Positions 1 to 10,885 of a stretch of DNA of 64,000 nt are shown here, in pieces. The notes below the pieces were generated by a model. That model did no database searches, was not told the DNA's origin, and saw only the letters and a list, made by a program, of their open reading frames with translations. Source of the stretch: Paraphaeosphaeria minitans (Eukaryota > Ascomycota > Dothideomycetes > Pleosporales > Didymosphaeriaceae); NCBI GenBank assembly GCA_015832175.1, contig WJXW01000002.1:4464001-4528000 (forward strand), in the 5' to 3' direction. Position numbers and translations under genes: made by a program. Position 1 is the first letter of the stretch; every line of letters begins with the position of its first letter.

Positions 1-762
1 TACCCACCGGTACCTCCCCATCCAACAGCAAAACTGCTAGAATATGTACATTCAAACGAAAACAAAGAAAAGAAAGGGGAAAAGAAAAGGTCGGATACCT
101 AAACCACTCTGTCCTTTTTTTTTTGTTTCTGCCGGCTCGGCTGTACCTAAGCATCGCATCGCATCGCATCGCACCGCAGTACGGTGCGGTGCGGTGCGGT
201 ACGGTAAAGCACAGCACAGCACAGCTAAACCCGTACCTATCGTCTTTATTTCTTCTGTTTTTCAACGATGCCCCTGTACGGTAAACCTACGGTAAACCAC
301 GGTAATATCCCAGCCATTCCGTACCCAACGAACCAGTATTCCGACCAAAGACACCGCATCATCTTTCTGCAACGGGCTCCGAGTGTTCTTGCGGTGAGAT
401 TGAGATTGAGACCGATCAATTGAGCGATTACCTACTCTCGGGTATAAACTTTTGACTGCCCAAACAAAACAGTACCTAGCAGCGCGCTCGGAAGCAACAC
501 GGACAAGAGACCTGCTGCAACACCCATCTACCCATCCACCCATCCACCCATCACCCAGCCAGACAATCCCAGCCCACTACCCAGCATCACACAAACTAAA
601 GTCCGTAACCCCATCCCAGCCCATGCCCTCCTCCTCGCCCTCCACCGTGTACCCCATGTGCTTCCTCCTCTCCTTCACATCCATCGCCTCCTTCAAACTC
701 GGCCACTCCACCCCACTCGCACTCGCACACCCCGTACTCCTTCCCTCCACATCGAGTGTTCC
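1..762. other. Gene-free stretch with short simple repeats
   Basis: I see no supportable gene here. It holds short tandem motifs: (GCATC)n followed by (GGTGC)n and (ACAGC)n at about 147-222, and a (CCATCCAC)-like run at about 525-555. It lies downstream of the stop codon of the minus-strand gene that ends at 763, so part may be its 3' untranslated region. Confidence 0.6.
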
Positions 763-3061
763 CTACACATCCTCGAGACTGGAAGTATCCCCATCGCTCC
801 CGGCCTCGCCAGACCATCGTGTGTGTTGGGGGGAGCGCGGCGCAGACGGCACGCTCGGCGACATCCTCGGGCTAGGCGCTGGCGAGGCAATCGGGCTCAG
901 GTGGATTTCCGCGACAGACCCGTCGAAGTGCACGCCGCCAACAAGAGATACAGGACTGCTGCGGGCGGTCCAGGTAAGCTCCGAGAGTTCATACGTCGGT
1001 GTGGGATAGGAGAGTATCTCGGGCTCCGAGGCGAGGTCGTAGTCTGAGACTGTGGCGCGTGTGGTGAAGGACAGCAGCTCGGGCTCGGAGACGAGGTCTT
1101 GCTGTAGAAGTGTGGCGCTGGTGGGCGGAGGGGGTGAGGGTTGGAGGATGAAGTAGTCGTCATCGTCTATTGGCAGAGGGTGCGATGGTAGATATGTGTT
1201 GGAGTAGTCGTCCCGGGAAGGCGGTGGGGCGGAGGGTTGCGAGCCTATGAAGAGCTCGTCGCCGTCGCCTGGGGCGGCCATGGTCAAGATGTCATTCTGG
1301 GGAACGGTGTGGTCGCTGACGCGCGCGAGCACATGGCTAACCACCCTTCGTACGATTTCCTCGTATCCATCTGGCAGTGTATGGGGCGAAGATGATCGAG
1401 GCGTAGTCACAGGTTCGGGAAACTTCGTCCTGGGGCGGCCAGTGCCTATGGGCGGCTGCTGGTTGTCGCCACGTCTTGCGCAACCCAGAGGTGTGGATCC
1501 TATTCTCAATGACTCCCTCGACTTCCTCTTAAGCCAGTCAGTGCCGATGGGCGGCTGTTGATTGTCGCCACGTCTGGGGCGACCCAGAGGTACGGACCCT
1601 CTTCTCAATGACTCGCTCAATTCTCTCGGTGTTGTCCACACCTCTTCGCCTGGCAGTTCTCCCAAAGGCACATTATTCGGGCAGTTTGAGCACCAGCAGG
1701 GATTGCCGTGGCCCATGCTGAGGAACTCCCTGGGGTACACCGATCGGAAAAGCTCATCGAAGCGGCTCGTTCTACTTGGGTCTAGTGAAGCAACACTTGG
1801 GTCTGAGGATGGACCAGCCACGGCTCTAAGTGAAGGTAGATGACTTTCTCCGTATACATAAGTGTATGGGTGCGGCGACTTATAGATATCAGCGCGCAGC
1901 CAGGACTTTTTGAGCAAAGGCTGGTATAGTTCCCGAGATACGTAGTTCGGCCTGACATGAGCGGGGCGATATGGCCAAGTTGTCGGAAGAGACTCGGGCA
2001 AAAGCGGAGCCGTGAGAACGGGAGATGCAACGTGAGGAAAGGTAATGGGGAGTGGGACGGACGGCAAAGCCCTAGCGTGGGCATCCTCCTGCGTCTGTCG
2101 CTGCATGCCTGTTGCTTGCGTAATCGGCGGAAGAGACTCGATAATTGGAAGACCAACTTCGAGACCAGTTTCGAACCTGTACAGCGGCAGTCCACCGTGG
2201 GCAGTGTTGGTCTCTTCCGTGGCAAGGGCCCGACCGGCCGATGCAACGGCCTCTTGTGCAGATGTGGAAGGCATCTCGGCTAACGACCTTTTTGTTGGCG
2301 AGTTTCGAGTCGTGATTGGAGGTGTGGGCTTTCCTGCTGGTATTTGGAGTGCGGCAGGAGGAGGGCTCGCGAGTAAGGCTGGTAATGGGAAGAAGCACGG
2401 CTCCTTTTGCTCAGATTCTTCGTGGTGACTGGGGGATGGAGAATTGCTGTGGTGACTGGGGGATAGATAAATGCTGTGATGCTTGGGGGATGGAGAATTT
2501 CTGTGATGATTTGGTGATGGAGAAGTTCTGTCATGACCCGGTGATGGAGAGGCTCTCTCATCGAATATACGATCAGGCTGAAAAAATGCATTATGAGGAG
2601 TGGTAGGTCCCAGACTTTGTTCAGGACGGAACTGCGGCGCCCAATGATGCCGTACCGTGTCCAAAGTGTTGGTGACGCTGTCCCGTGGTTTGGTGGGCGT
2701 GGTGGGCGTGGTCGATCCACTATTGTTTAGACTCAGTGCCGCGACCTTGTCACATAGCTCACCCAAAACATCACTATTTCGCGCTTCTCGAATCTTTGGA
2801 GCGTACTTGAGCTTCTGCTTGCCGGCTCGTTTACCACGACGCTTGCTGGGTGTTGAAGGAGGAGGGACGAAGTCAAACGCCCACTTCATCTGTCCTGGCG
2901 GCGGCTCTAGGTCAGCGAGAAGGCTGAAGCGATTCGCTAGCAATCGTCAGCAGGTCAATTCTGGCTGTTGCAAGTCGACCAGGCCTACGCGTAGGAGCAA
3001 AGTCTTGGTGCTGGTGACTTAGCGCCCGGCTCCTTGCCACTCTTCCTGGGGAGCTCAACAT
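763..3061 (-). CDS. Disordered hypothetical protein, two exons
   Basis: I do not recognise the family. Proposed CDS is complement(join(763..2936, 2989..3061)), 748 residues. The long reading frame has no ATG near its 5' end, but a 52-nt intron (2937-2988; donor GTAGGC, branch GCTGACG, acceptor GCTAG) joins it in frame to a short exon beginning with ATG at 3061. The protein is rich in Ser, Pro and Thr and looks largely disordered. It carries an N-terminal NRFSLLADLEPPPGQ motif, a run of degenerate SPSP-HH units around residues 160-200, and two near-identical copies of RRGDNQQPPIGT around residue 460-500, a clear internal duplication. A single CWCSNC cluster precedes that duplication and could bind a metal, which is inference. 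It is transcribed away from the BTB-like gene at 4196, with about 1.1 kb between the two starts. Confidence 0.7.
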
Positions 3062-3204
3062 GCGACGCTCGGTGGGACTGACTTGGCGAGTTCGCGTGGA
3101 AAATGAATGCTTACGGGTGCACGGTCTTGTGTGATGAGGAGAACCGGTTAGGATAGGTGCCATGCGATGCTTGTCTGGCGGCAGGTATGAGGTGCAGCGT
3201 AGGA

Positions 3205-3253
3205 ATAGGGATAGGGATAGGGATAGGGATAGGGATAGGGATAGGGATAGGGA
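3205..3253. repeat. (GGGATA)n hexamer microsatellite
   Basis: About eight near-perfect copies of GGGATA in tandem, followed by a degenerate GGGAGA unit. The array sits in the intergenic space between two divergent genes. The unit differs from the usual fungal telomere repeat TTAGGG. Confidence 0.85.
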
Positions 3254-3622
3254 GAGGGATGGGAACGAGGACGGGGTTTGGGGAAGAAGGCGAAAGCGCG
3301 TGGGAATCATGCGGCGTGGTGCAGCTATCATAACATGACGCCATATCGTGATAAGCTCCTGCTGAGGAAGGAAGCGATGGAGGAGTGACAAGAAGGGAGA
3401 GTGCGGCGAAGACGAGCATGTCGAGATCGAGGACTTGACGGTACCAGTCATCCAGGTTCAGAGTCTCTCCCAAGAGCGACGGGTAGAGACGCAATTGTCT
3501 TCATATCTCACAGTATTACGTGGACGACGGGTGGCTTGGAGGGTCCCTTCTGCTGTGCATGGAACATCCCACCGAAGATGGGGACACTGAACCGAGTTAA
3601 CAGACTTCGAGCACCACGTACG

Positions 3623-3786
3623 AGGTTGGTCTAGAGCAGTTTCCCCATGTCTTTGGGGTATCCGGATTCCTTGAACCGGACTTCTGGTTCTGAGTGTGAG
3701 AGGTTGGTCTAGAGTTAGTTTTCCCATGTCTTTGAGGTAGGTACCGTATGCGGATGCCTTGAACCGAACTTTTGTTTGTGAGTGTA
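3623..3786. repeat. Imperfect direct tandem duplication, ~80 bp
   Basis: Copy one (3623-3700) and copy two (3701-about 3786) both start AGGTTGGTCTAGAG and share CCCATGTCTTTG and CCTTGAACCG segments. The second copy has a small insertion, GTAGGTACCGTATG-like, that includes GGTACC. No coding role is visible. Confidence 0.75.
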
Positions 3787-4195
3787 CAAGGAACACGCCC
3801 ATTTCTGATCAGGACATTCTTCGTCCAGCGTGTGGCGCCGTGTCAGTATTGGGGTATTACCGCCATGTCCAGCCGTGGTAGTCTACGGTATCTAGTGGTT
3901 GTGGTTGTGGGTGTGGGTTAGGTAGTCGGGCTTGGCAGAAGACCCTCACAGGTGCTAGCATGACGCAAATTAAGATGTTGGTGGAAACTTCCCCCCCACA
4001 TTATCTTCTAGTGAGGTGAGCAACGGCTTCCGACCACCGCAACAGCACCCACGCACCCACGCACGCACCGCGCGTCCCGCTCACCACGCCCCTCTCCTTC
4101 TCACCTCCGCCGAGCTCCAGGATAATTGGCTCCTGATTCTGCGCGCAATTATCTTGGAGCCGCGTCCCGCCGTCCATCGCTGAGCACTCTCCAAC

Positions 4196-6421
4196 ATGGC
4201 AACCAGCCACGCCGTCCCCGCCGCCGCGCCCAAGAAGCAGCCTCGTCGCTCCACCAACCGTATCATACCCGCCGTCCCGCACCGCTTCTCGCGCCCGCCC
4301 GCCGCGAGGCCCCTCACGCCTGAGGATCCCTCTCCTTCCCCGGCGGCCCAGCGCGTTTCGGACAGGCAGCCAGCCAACAAGAGCGCAAAGCCAGAAGCCG
4401 CTCCCGCACCCATCGAGACACCTCTGACACCGGACTCGCGCGTCTCGCCTGTGGAGAACCGCGACGAGGAGGAGCTCGCCCTGGGAAGCTCGCCTGCGCG
4501 CTCTGGGGACGACCGTGTGGACGGATCGACGGACGCACAAGGCATGTTGTTACCTGGTCAAGGCTTTGCGCCTTGTGGACATTTGCTAACGTTGCGGACA
4601 GGTGTATTGACCGACAACCAACCCGCTGGTGCACAGATTGGCGAAGACGTAGCCGCCACGCCGCAGCCAGGGCAGCCTGCAATTGCTGTAGCGGACCGAG
4701 AGCGCCCGAAATCGACCCTACGCACTGCGCTTCCACCCGAATTCTATCCCAGAGAGAAGCCTATGGGACACACGTTTGCTGCAGAAACCGCCGAACTTGC
4801 AGCCCATTTGCCTTCCGCCCACGTACCTGCTCATCGGCCATCCGTCAGCCGGGAGGCACTCGTCTTTGGCGGAGCCGCGCAGGATCCACCCGCAATGCCT
4901 TCCACGCCTCAACATCTTGAGCAAGGTGTGCGGGCTGCGCAGCTTGGCTTTGCTCGTCCCCTTCCAGGTCTTGCTCCTCCCCACCTTGCTCCGCAGTTCT
5001 ACCCTGGCCATTCGCATCACCCTTCAGAGCCTACCACGCCTTGGCCTCTCCCACCCTACTCCATGCCGATGCCTCCGGAAGCCATCTACGCCAACGGGAA
5101 CGAGTACCACCCACCTGCGTACCCGCCCGCATCAGGTGCCTTCCAAGCCCCGTTCGCGGCCCCCTTCTCACCCCAGGGTCGCCCAGTGTCGACGAATGGT
5201 ATCGCTGTGAGGTCGCATTCCCAATCCCCCAGCAAGTCCCAGTACGGCGAAGCTGAACCCGGCTCCAACTACGGCGAGGAGTCGCAGAACCTCTTGTATG
5301 CAAACGGGTTTTCTTCAGCCAAGCAGGTGGAAGGGTACGACGTGGTTAAGCACATTTCCAACCAGTTCGGCAACCCAGAGTTCACTGATTACGTTTTTAA
5401 CATACGGTCGCCTGACGCTATGCTGTGGTCTATGCCCGTGCACGCAGTCATAGTGTCACGTAGCCCAGTGATGTTCGAAGCACTCCGACACAGCGCGCCA
5501 CCTCCTTTCCAGACCAAGGATACCAGGCGATTGGCGGAGGTTGTTACTGATGATAGGTTCGTCACGCCCGAGTCGCTGAACGAAGCAGTCAAGGTCTTGT
5601 ACGCCACTCCTCTGCTATCTGCCGAAGCCTTCCTCTACAACCTGAGTCCATGGGATGCTGGCCATGATCAAGGCTATGCGTCCAACGAGGCTCGCAAACG
5701 CATGGGCCAGGCGATCAGCTATGCTGCTGCTGGGAGAGTATTGCAAATCCCCGAAATGCGAGCATGTGGTCTGCGAATCGCCAAGTTGCTCCTTCGCTGG
5801 GACACGCTTGACATTGCTCTCCACTTCGGATTCTCGGCGAACCAGAGTACGATGCAGCCCAAGGGGTTTGGAACCGACAATTGGCTTCTGGAGACTTACG
5901 CGGTACCTTTGCTCGACGAAGCGCTCGATTTCATTGCATACCACTTTCCGTCCGACTTCAAGTTCTACTCGATCGCGTCAGAGCTGCGCCAGAACCCTCG
6001 ACTGCCGGCTATCGTTGAGTCTCAGCTGCCTTCCCACAATCCACGACTGAGTAGGATCCGATTCGGCGATGCTCCTCCGGAAGATGAACTCAAACCTAGT
6101 CCCGTCACACAGTTCATCTCGAGCATCTTGCTATCGATCCCGCTGGCTCTACTGGATCGACTCTTCAGCCACCCGGCGGCCGCCAACCAGGTCGGGTGGA
6201 GTGGCTTGGTCAGAATTATGCAAGGCGTGATCGAGGAACGTGAGAAGCGTCGGCAGAAGGTCCTCAAGAGTGTGGAAAAGCCTCTGGACACGTCGATCTC
6301 CAGGGCTCTGCTCGAAAACCTCTATCGAGAGGAGCGGGTCGAGTCTGCGCCGGAGCGGCCGTCTGGCTTCAAAGCCGTGGCTGTCCATGCATCAGACCCG
6401 TCGTCAGCTACGTCGGATTGA
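4196..6421 (+). CDS. BTB/POZ-like domain protein with GC-AG intron
   Basis: CDS is join(4196..4541, 4602..6421), 721 residues. The first 340 or so residues are Pro, Ala and Ser rich and look disordered. Around residues 355-460 the chain reads like a fungal BTB/POZ fold: a TDYVFNI strand, MPVHAVIVSRSPVMFEAL helix, then a section ending in VKVLYATPL. The C-terminal 250 residues are predicted helical. BTB proteins often act as adaptors in ubiquitin ligases or as dimerising scaffolds, but the specific role here is unknown. The frame is open through 4542-4601, yet that 60-nt segment has a GCATGT donor after AAG, a TGCTAAC branch and a CAG acceptor, so I treat it as an in-frame GC-AG intron. If it is exonic the protein has 741 residues. 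Confidence 0.75.
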   Translation: MATSHAVPAAAPKKQPRRSTNRIIPAVPHRFSRPPAARPLTPEDPSPSPAAQRVSDRQPANKSAKPEAAPAPIETPLTPDSRVSPVENRDEEELALGSSPARSGDDRVDGSTDAQGMLLPGQGFAPCGHLLTLRTGVLTDNQPAGAQIGEDVAATPQPGQPAIAVADRERPKSTLRTALPPEFYPREKPMGHTFAAETAELAAHLPSAHVPAHRPSVSREALVFGGAAQDPPAMPSTPQHLEQGVRAAQLGFARPLPGLAPPHLAPQFYPGHSHHPSEPTTPWPLPPYSMPMPPEAIYANGNEYHPPAYPPASGAFQAPFAAPFSPQGRPVSTNGIAVRSHSQSPSKSQYGEAEPGSNYGEESQNLLYANGFSSAKQVEGYDVVKHISNQFGNPEFTDYVFNIRSPDAMLWSMPVHAVIVSRSPVMFEALRHSAPPPFQTKDTRRLAEVVTDDRFVTPESLNEAVKVLYATPLLSAEAFLYNLSPWDAGHDQGYASNEARKRMGQAISYAAAGRVLQIPEMRACGLRIAKLLLRWDTLDIALHFGFSANQSTMQPKGFGTDNWLLETYAVPLLDEALDFIAYHFPSDFKFYSIASELRQNPRLPAIVESQLPSHNPRLSRIRFGDAPPEDELKPSPVTQFISSILLSIPLALLDRLFSHPAAANQVGWSGLVRIMQGVIEEREKRRQKVLKSVEKPLDTSISRALLENLYREERVESAPERPSGFKAVAVHASDPSSATSD

Positions 6422-6519
6422 GGGGCAGGTACGGGTACCGTGGGATTTACATACAAGAGTCATTCTCTTTGAATGTCCCTTTGACGAGGCACTGCACATG
6501 GTAAAGAGGAGGCAGAAAC

Positions 6520-6558
<39 letters not shown>

Positions 6559-6869
6559 AAAGAGTTGGAAACCTTTTCTGGATTCAACGCGATTTTCCCT
6601 TTGTTTTCAAGGCATGGGAGGTTCTTGGCTCTGCATGGCAGCATTTGTGTTTCTGGAATTGACGCACCACGGCGAGCGACTCGGGCGTTTGCTACGTGGC
6701 AGAAGCTGCGTTCTCCGAGATTGCGGCATCCCAGCCGGCGTCGATTCGGTTGGTGTTGATGACAGGCGTTTCCGGTCGATAGATACCTTGTGCGTTTGCA
6801 CGGCGGTTGGGCGCCGGGGCTTTTGCCTAGAAAAAAAAAAGTACGAGATGACGAGCATACAGCATCCAA

Positions 6870-6958
6870 GATGACGAGACGAGACGAGACGAGACAAGAC
6901 GAGACGAGACGAGATGAGATGAGACGAGATGAGATGAGACGAGATGAGATGAGACGAG
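6870..6958. repeat. Pentamer microsatellite (GAGAC/GAGAT)n
   Basis: A continuous run of five-base units alternating between GAGAC and GAGAT, with one AAGAC variant. It lies in the 3' flank of the BTB-like gene. Confidence 0.85.
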
Positions 6959-7429
6959 GCAGGTTACCCCAACCCCCTTTCTCTTTCTCTCCTTCCCTTT
7001 TGTATATGACCATCCTCTTTTCCGGGGGGTTTTTTTTTGTCACCAGCGGCGTGCTGTCCTGGTTGAAGCGGAATGGGACTTTGAGACGCAGCGGCCAACA
7101 CCGTCTGCGCATGTTTAGACATGTCTTGTCGTTTGTGCCTTTTTGGCTTTTTCCTTTTTTCCTTCTTCGCATATCGCATCTCGGCGATGGCTCGAGGGCC
7201 GAGGTCGGAAGGTCCGACCGAATCATCAGATAGGGTAGGTAGGTAGCACCCTTCCCAGGTTGGAGGAAGATAACAAAAATGCATGTTCGGTGTGTCTACT
7301 GGCTAGCTAGCGTGCGACACTGGTGTGCGGGTTGGGTTGGGTTGGGTTGGAGCGGGAGCGAGAGCGGGTTCGAAGTGGGAGCTGGTTCGGGTTGGAGCAG
7401 GTGTGTTTCGCGCCTGGGTGGTAGGTAGT

Positions 7430-7500
7430 CTAGTCTCGTCTCGTCTAGTCTAGTCTAGTGTCGTCCAGTCCAGTCCAGTCTAGTCTAGCCTAGTCTAGTC
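7430..7500. repeat. Pentamer microsatellite (TAGTC)n and variants
   Basis: Tandem five-base units TAGTC, CGTCT and CAGTC fill this stretch. It sits just upstream of the GC-rich minisatellite block. Confidence 0.8.
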
Positions 7501-7619
7501 TGCCGAGGTGCAAGCATGAAACGCCCTTTCTCGGCCCCCGCTTTCGGGAAAGCTTGTTTGTCTTGTGCGATGCTCCCATGGATCTGTGCATGCCTCCGCG
7601 GCGCACTCGCTGTTGGGGG

Positions 7620-7985
7620 TGGGCATCGTGTTGCCTTGCCGGCTCTGCCTTAAGGCTCTGCTGGTGGTGATGGGTAGTATGTGGCCTTGCCGGCTCTGCT
7701 GTTGTTGTGCCGGCTCTGCTGTTGTTGTGCTGGCTCTGCTATTAGTTGTGCCGGTTCTGCTATTAGTCATGCCGGCTCTGGTGGTGATGGGTAGTATACG
7801 GCCTTGCCGGCTCTGCTGTTGTTGTGCCGGTTCTGCTATTAGTCATGCCGGCTCTGGTGGTGATGGGTAGTATACGGCCTTGCCGGCTCTGCTGTTGTTG
7901 TGCCGGCTCTGCTGTTGTTGTGCCGGCTCTGCTGTTAGTTATTCCGGCTCTGCTGTTGGTTATGCCGGCTCTGTTGGTGATGGTA
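7620..7985. repeat. Compound minisatellite, GCCGGCTCTGCTG-type units
   Basis: Units of about 18-21 bases beginning GCCGGCTCTGCTG or GCCGGTTCTGCTA recur. They are organised into a larger block beginning GGTGGTGATGGGTAGTAT that occurs three times (about 7660, 7780 and 7857). Nested periodicity points to repeated local duplication. Confidence 0.85.
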
Positions 7986-8288
7986 ACATCTGCCATCCGA
8001 CTATGCTGTTAGCCATAGGCAACATCTGCCCTGGCCATGCCATTAGATATAGGCAACATCTGCCCTGGCCATGCCATTAGATATAGGCAACATCTGCCCT
8101 GGCCATGCCATTAGATATAGGCAACATCTGCCCTGGCCATGCCATTAGATATAGGCAACATCTGCCCTGGCCATGCCATTAGATATAGGCAACATCTGCC
8201 CTGGCCATGCCATTAGATATAGGCAACATCTGCCCTGGCCATGCCATTAGATATAGGCAACATCTGCCTTCCCCATGCTGTTGGTGAT
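7983..8288. repeat. 34-bp minisatellite, about eight near-perfect copies
   Basis: The unit starts AGGCAACATCTGCCCTGGCC and continues to ATTAGATAT. Copies start at 8017, 8051, 8085, 8119, 8153, 8187, 8221 and 8255, exactly 34 bases apart. The interior copies look identical by eye. The first (about 7983) and last units are diverged, which suggests growth in the middle of the array. Confidence 0.95.
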
Positions 8289-8816
8289 GAGCAGCCATCG
8301 GTACAGATGGTGGCGGGGCTTAGCTGCGGATACGCGCCTTGTTTCCTCTCTTGGCTGGCGCTCCTGCCGCGTGAATCATCGGCGGTTCGCTCCTTCGACG
8401 TGCCCGAGGCGAGGGTGGGGAAAAGGTGGCCGTTCTTGTGCTGCCGACCTCCAATCACCTTCACCGTCGTCCTCATCCGACCCACACGACGAACCCCCCG
8501 TTGACGGACGCCCCCCCCCCCCCCAATGATCATTGATGCCTACATGCCTCCGAGGCCTCTGCCGTAACCCATCAAGCACATTGCGGCACAGTGCAGCCAG
8601 TTTCATCACTCTTGCTCGTTTCCCACCCCATTGCTCTTTCCCGCCCTCCTTCTCCTTCTCCTTCGCCGACCAAGTGTCGTTGTCTCTACAACACCTTGCG
8701 GATTCAGCAGCTATATTGATTTAATATCGCCGACGTGCGATCGATCTGTTCTCGCCATACACAACCTAGCTACGCCTGCATATCCTTAGCGCGAGCTGCA
8801 CCTCCGATTCGCGACC

Positions 8817-10484
8817 ATGGACCGTGCCGCAGACGGGAGCTCTACTCTTTACGACGACAAATCCCAGGCCCAGACAGCTTCAGCTACCATCTCGATACAC
8901 AGCTCGCAGCAGCAAGAGGCCCCGCAACATGCGACACGAGAGAAGGCGGAGCACGTGACTGGGGAGAGCGAGGAACCTGGGGCCCCGCTGGAGCCGTCGA
9001 AGAGCAGGCCGAGCATCAACAATGCCGCTGCGATACCCAATGGGGGAGCGACGGCGTGGTTGCAGGTGGTGGGCGCGTTCTTCTTGTTCTTTAATAGCTG
9101 GTACGTCGAAGAGCCCATCTTACCTACACCCACGGTCGTCGGAGCTACAGCCAGAGTTTGAACCCTCATGATCAGCTGCATGACCCCACAATGCACAATA
9201 ATTCCGCGAGCTTGGAAATGAACAAGCAGCCACGATGCACAACAATCCCGCGAGCTTCGATATCAGCAAGCAGCCACGCCACTCCACCATACACCATGGT
9301 GGCCAACCTTTCTCGACGACATCATACTTGGTACTCGTTCGATCTAACATGCGCACAGGGGCATCATCAACACCTTCGGCTCCTACCAAGCCTACTACGA
9401 AACTTCCCTCCTCACCAGCTCCAACCCCAGCGCCATCTCCTGGATCGGCTCCATCCAAGCCTTCCTCCTCCTCGTCGTCGGCATGATCTGCGGCCCCCTC
9501 TACGACCGCGGCTACTTCCGCACCCTCCTCCTCGGTGGCTCCTTCCTGCTCGTCTTCGGCCAGATGATGCTCTCCCTCTGCACGCAGTACTACCAAGTCG
9601 TCCTCGCGCAGGCCATCTGCATCGGCTTCGGCTGCGGCTGTCTCTTCATCCCGTCCGTGGCCATCCTGAGCACCTACTTTACGACCAAGATTGCGACGGC
9701 GATGGGGCTTGCGGCGAGCGGGAGTAGTCTGGGCGGCGTGGTGTATCCGATTGTGTTCCACAAGTTGCTCCCGCAGATTGGCTTCGCGTGGACTACTCGT
9801 GTCATTGGATTCATCATCCTCGCGACCATGCTCATCCCCAACGCCGTCATGCGCGTGCGCGTTCTCCCTGCCAAGTCGCGCTCCCTCGTCGACGTCTCCG
9901 CCTTCCGCATCCCCGCCTACTCCCTCATGGTAACCGGCTTCTTCGTCGGCTTCATGGGACTCTACATGCCCTTCTTCTACGCCCAGCTCTACGCAATCAC
10001 CGACCGCATCACCGATCCGGATCTCGGCTTCTACCTCCTCGCCATCATGAACAGCGCCTCCGTCTTCGGCCGCATCGTACCAAACTACGTTGCCGATCGC
10101 CTCGGCCCCTTCAACGTCGTCATCCCCTGCACCGTCGTGTCCGCCGTGCTGTGCTGCTGCTTCATCGCCGCGCACACCGCCCCGGGCATCGTCGTGCTGA
10201 TGGCGCTGTACGGCTTCTTCTCGGGCACCTTTGTCAGTCTGCCGCCGACCATCATCGTCCACCTGAGTCTGACGGAGAGGGGCAAGATTGGCACGAGGAT
10301 GGGCCAGAGCTTCGGCGTCATCGCCGTGGGCCTGCTGATTGGGACGCCGATCGGGGGCGCGATCCTGGACCGGAGCGGCTTTTGGGCCGTGTGGGTGTAC
10401 GGGGCGGTCATGCTGGGGGCGAGCGTGGGGATGCTTTGGGCGGCGCGGGTGAGCCACAAGGGGTGGGGGTGGGTGAAGGCGTAG
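8817..10484 (+). CDS. MFS transporter, monocarboxylate-permease type
   Basis: CDS is join(8817..9100, 9359..10484), 469 residues. The N-terminal 75 residues are hydrophilic and probably cytosolic. Transport segments begin at TAWLQVVGAFFLFFNSWGI. The GIINTFGSYQAYYE stretch and the LYDRGYFRT loop (the major-facilitator loop 2-3 motif) fit the fungal MCH/monocarboxylate branch. About twelve hydrophobic helices can be traced up to residue 460. The usual role of this branch is plasma-membrane movement of monocarboxylates or related small organic molecules; the substrate cannot be read from sequence. The intron (258 nt; donor GTACGT, acceptor GCACAG) is far longer than the others in this window and carries a 44-bp tandem duplication. 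If it is retained, translation stops at about 9161. Confidence 0.88.
9192..9279. repeat. 44-bp tandem duplication inside MFS intron
   Basis: Two adjacent copies (9192-9235 and 9236-9279) both start TGCACAA and end AAGCAGCCACG, with scattered differences. The pair accounts for a third of the intron and explains much of its unusual length. Confidence 0.85.
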
Positions 10485-10885
10485 GTAGGGAGTTTGGGGA
10501 GGAAATGTTGGCCGTGTTACCGGGAAACGCGATACAGTACCCGCAAGGGACGCGTGTTGGGAAGTAGTCTACATGGCATACAGCACATGGCAGCATTCAA
10601 GCCTGTTCTTTGTGTTCGCCAAGGAGAGGTGCAGGTCGACTGCAAAGTGCGCGGCGTCTTGAATCAGCCCACGAGCGTGGAAACAGGAGGCGAGCTTTGC
10701 CTTTCATCGGGTATCATATTCGTCGCAGCACTATTCGTGCTCGGCCTACTCGTGCAGCACCAGCACTACTTATTCTCGACCTACTCATGCAGCACTACTC
10801 AGATGCAGCACTTCTCCTTCTCCAGCTACTCATGCTCGACCTACTCATCCTCGGCCTACTCATCCTCGGCCTACTCATCCTCGGC
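10485..10885. other. Convergent 3' intergenic space with 15-bp repeats
   Basis: The stretch lies between the stop codons of the MFS transporter and Nse1 genes. From about 10765 it becomes a degenerate array of CTACTCATCCTCGGC units that runs up to the Nse1 stop codon. No gene is supported. Confidence 0.6.

Larger units (their letters stand above)
3062..4195. other. Shared intergenic region between divergent genes
   Basis: The stretch separates two divergent start codons, so it probably holds both promoters. It contains a (GGGATA)n hexamer array at about 3205-3253 and an imperfect tandem duplication at 3623-3786. No gene is supported. A CT-rich leader precedes the ATG at 4196. Confidence 0.55.
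6422..8816. other. Gene-free, repeat-rich intergenic region
   Basis: The 2.4 kb between the BTB-like gene and the MFS transporter gene contain no supportable gene. They hold a 33-nt poly(T) run (about 6525-6556), GAGAC/GAGAT pentamers (about 6870-6958), TAGTC pentamers (about 7430-7500), a long array of CCGGCTCTGCTG-type units (about 7620-7985), a 34-bp minisatellite (about 7983-8288) and a 14-nt poly(C) run (8511-8524). Open frames through these arrays come from the repeats. Confidence 0.7.

Noticed and set aside
3205..3253. Interstitial telomere repeat
   Set aside because: The unit is GGGATA, not TTAGGG or another known fungal telomere repeat, so it is only a microsatellite.
7983..8288. 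CRISPR-like array
   Set aside because: The units are directly adjacent with no unique spacers, and the DNA is eukaryotic. It is a minisatellite.
9120..10457. Long minus-strand open frame (445 codons) opposite the MFS gene
   Set aside because: It is antisense to a clear 12-helix transporter and has the Asp/Glu/Gly/His-rich composition expected from the complement of GC-biased codons.
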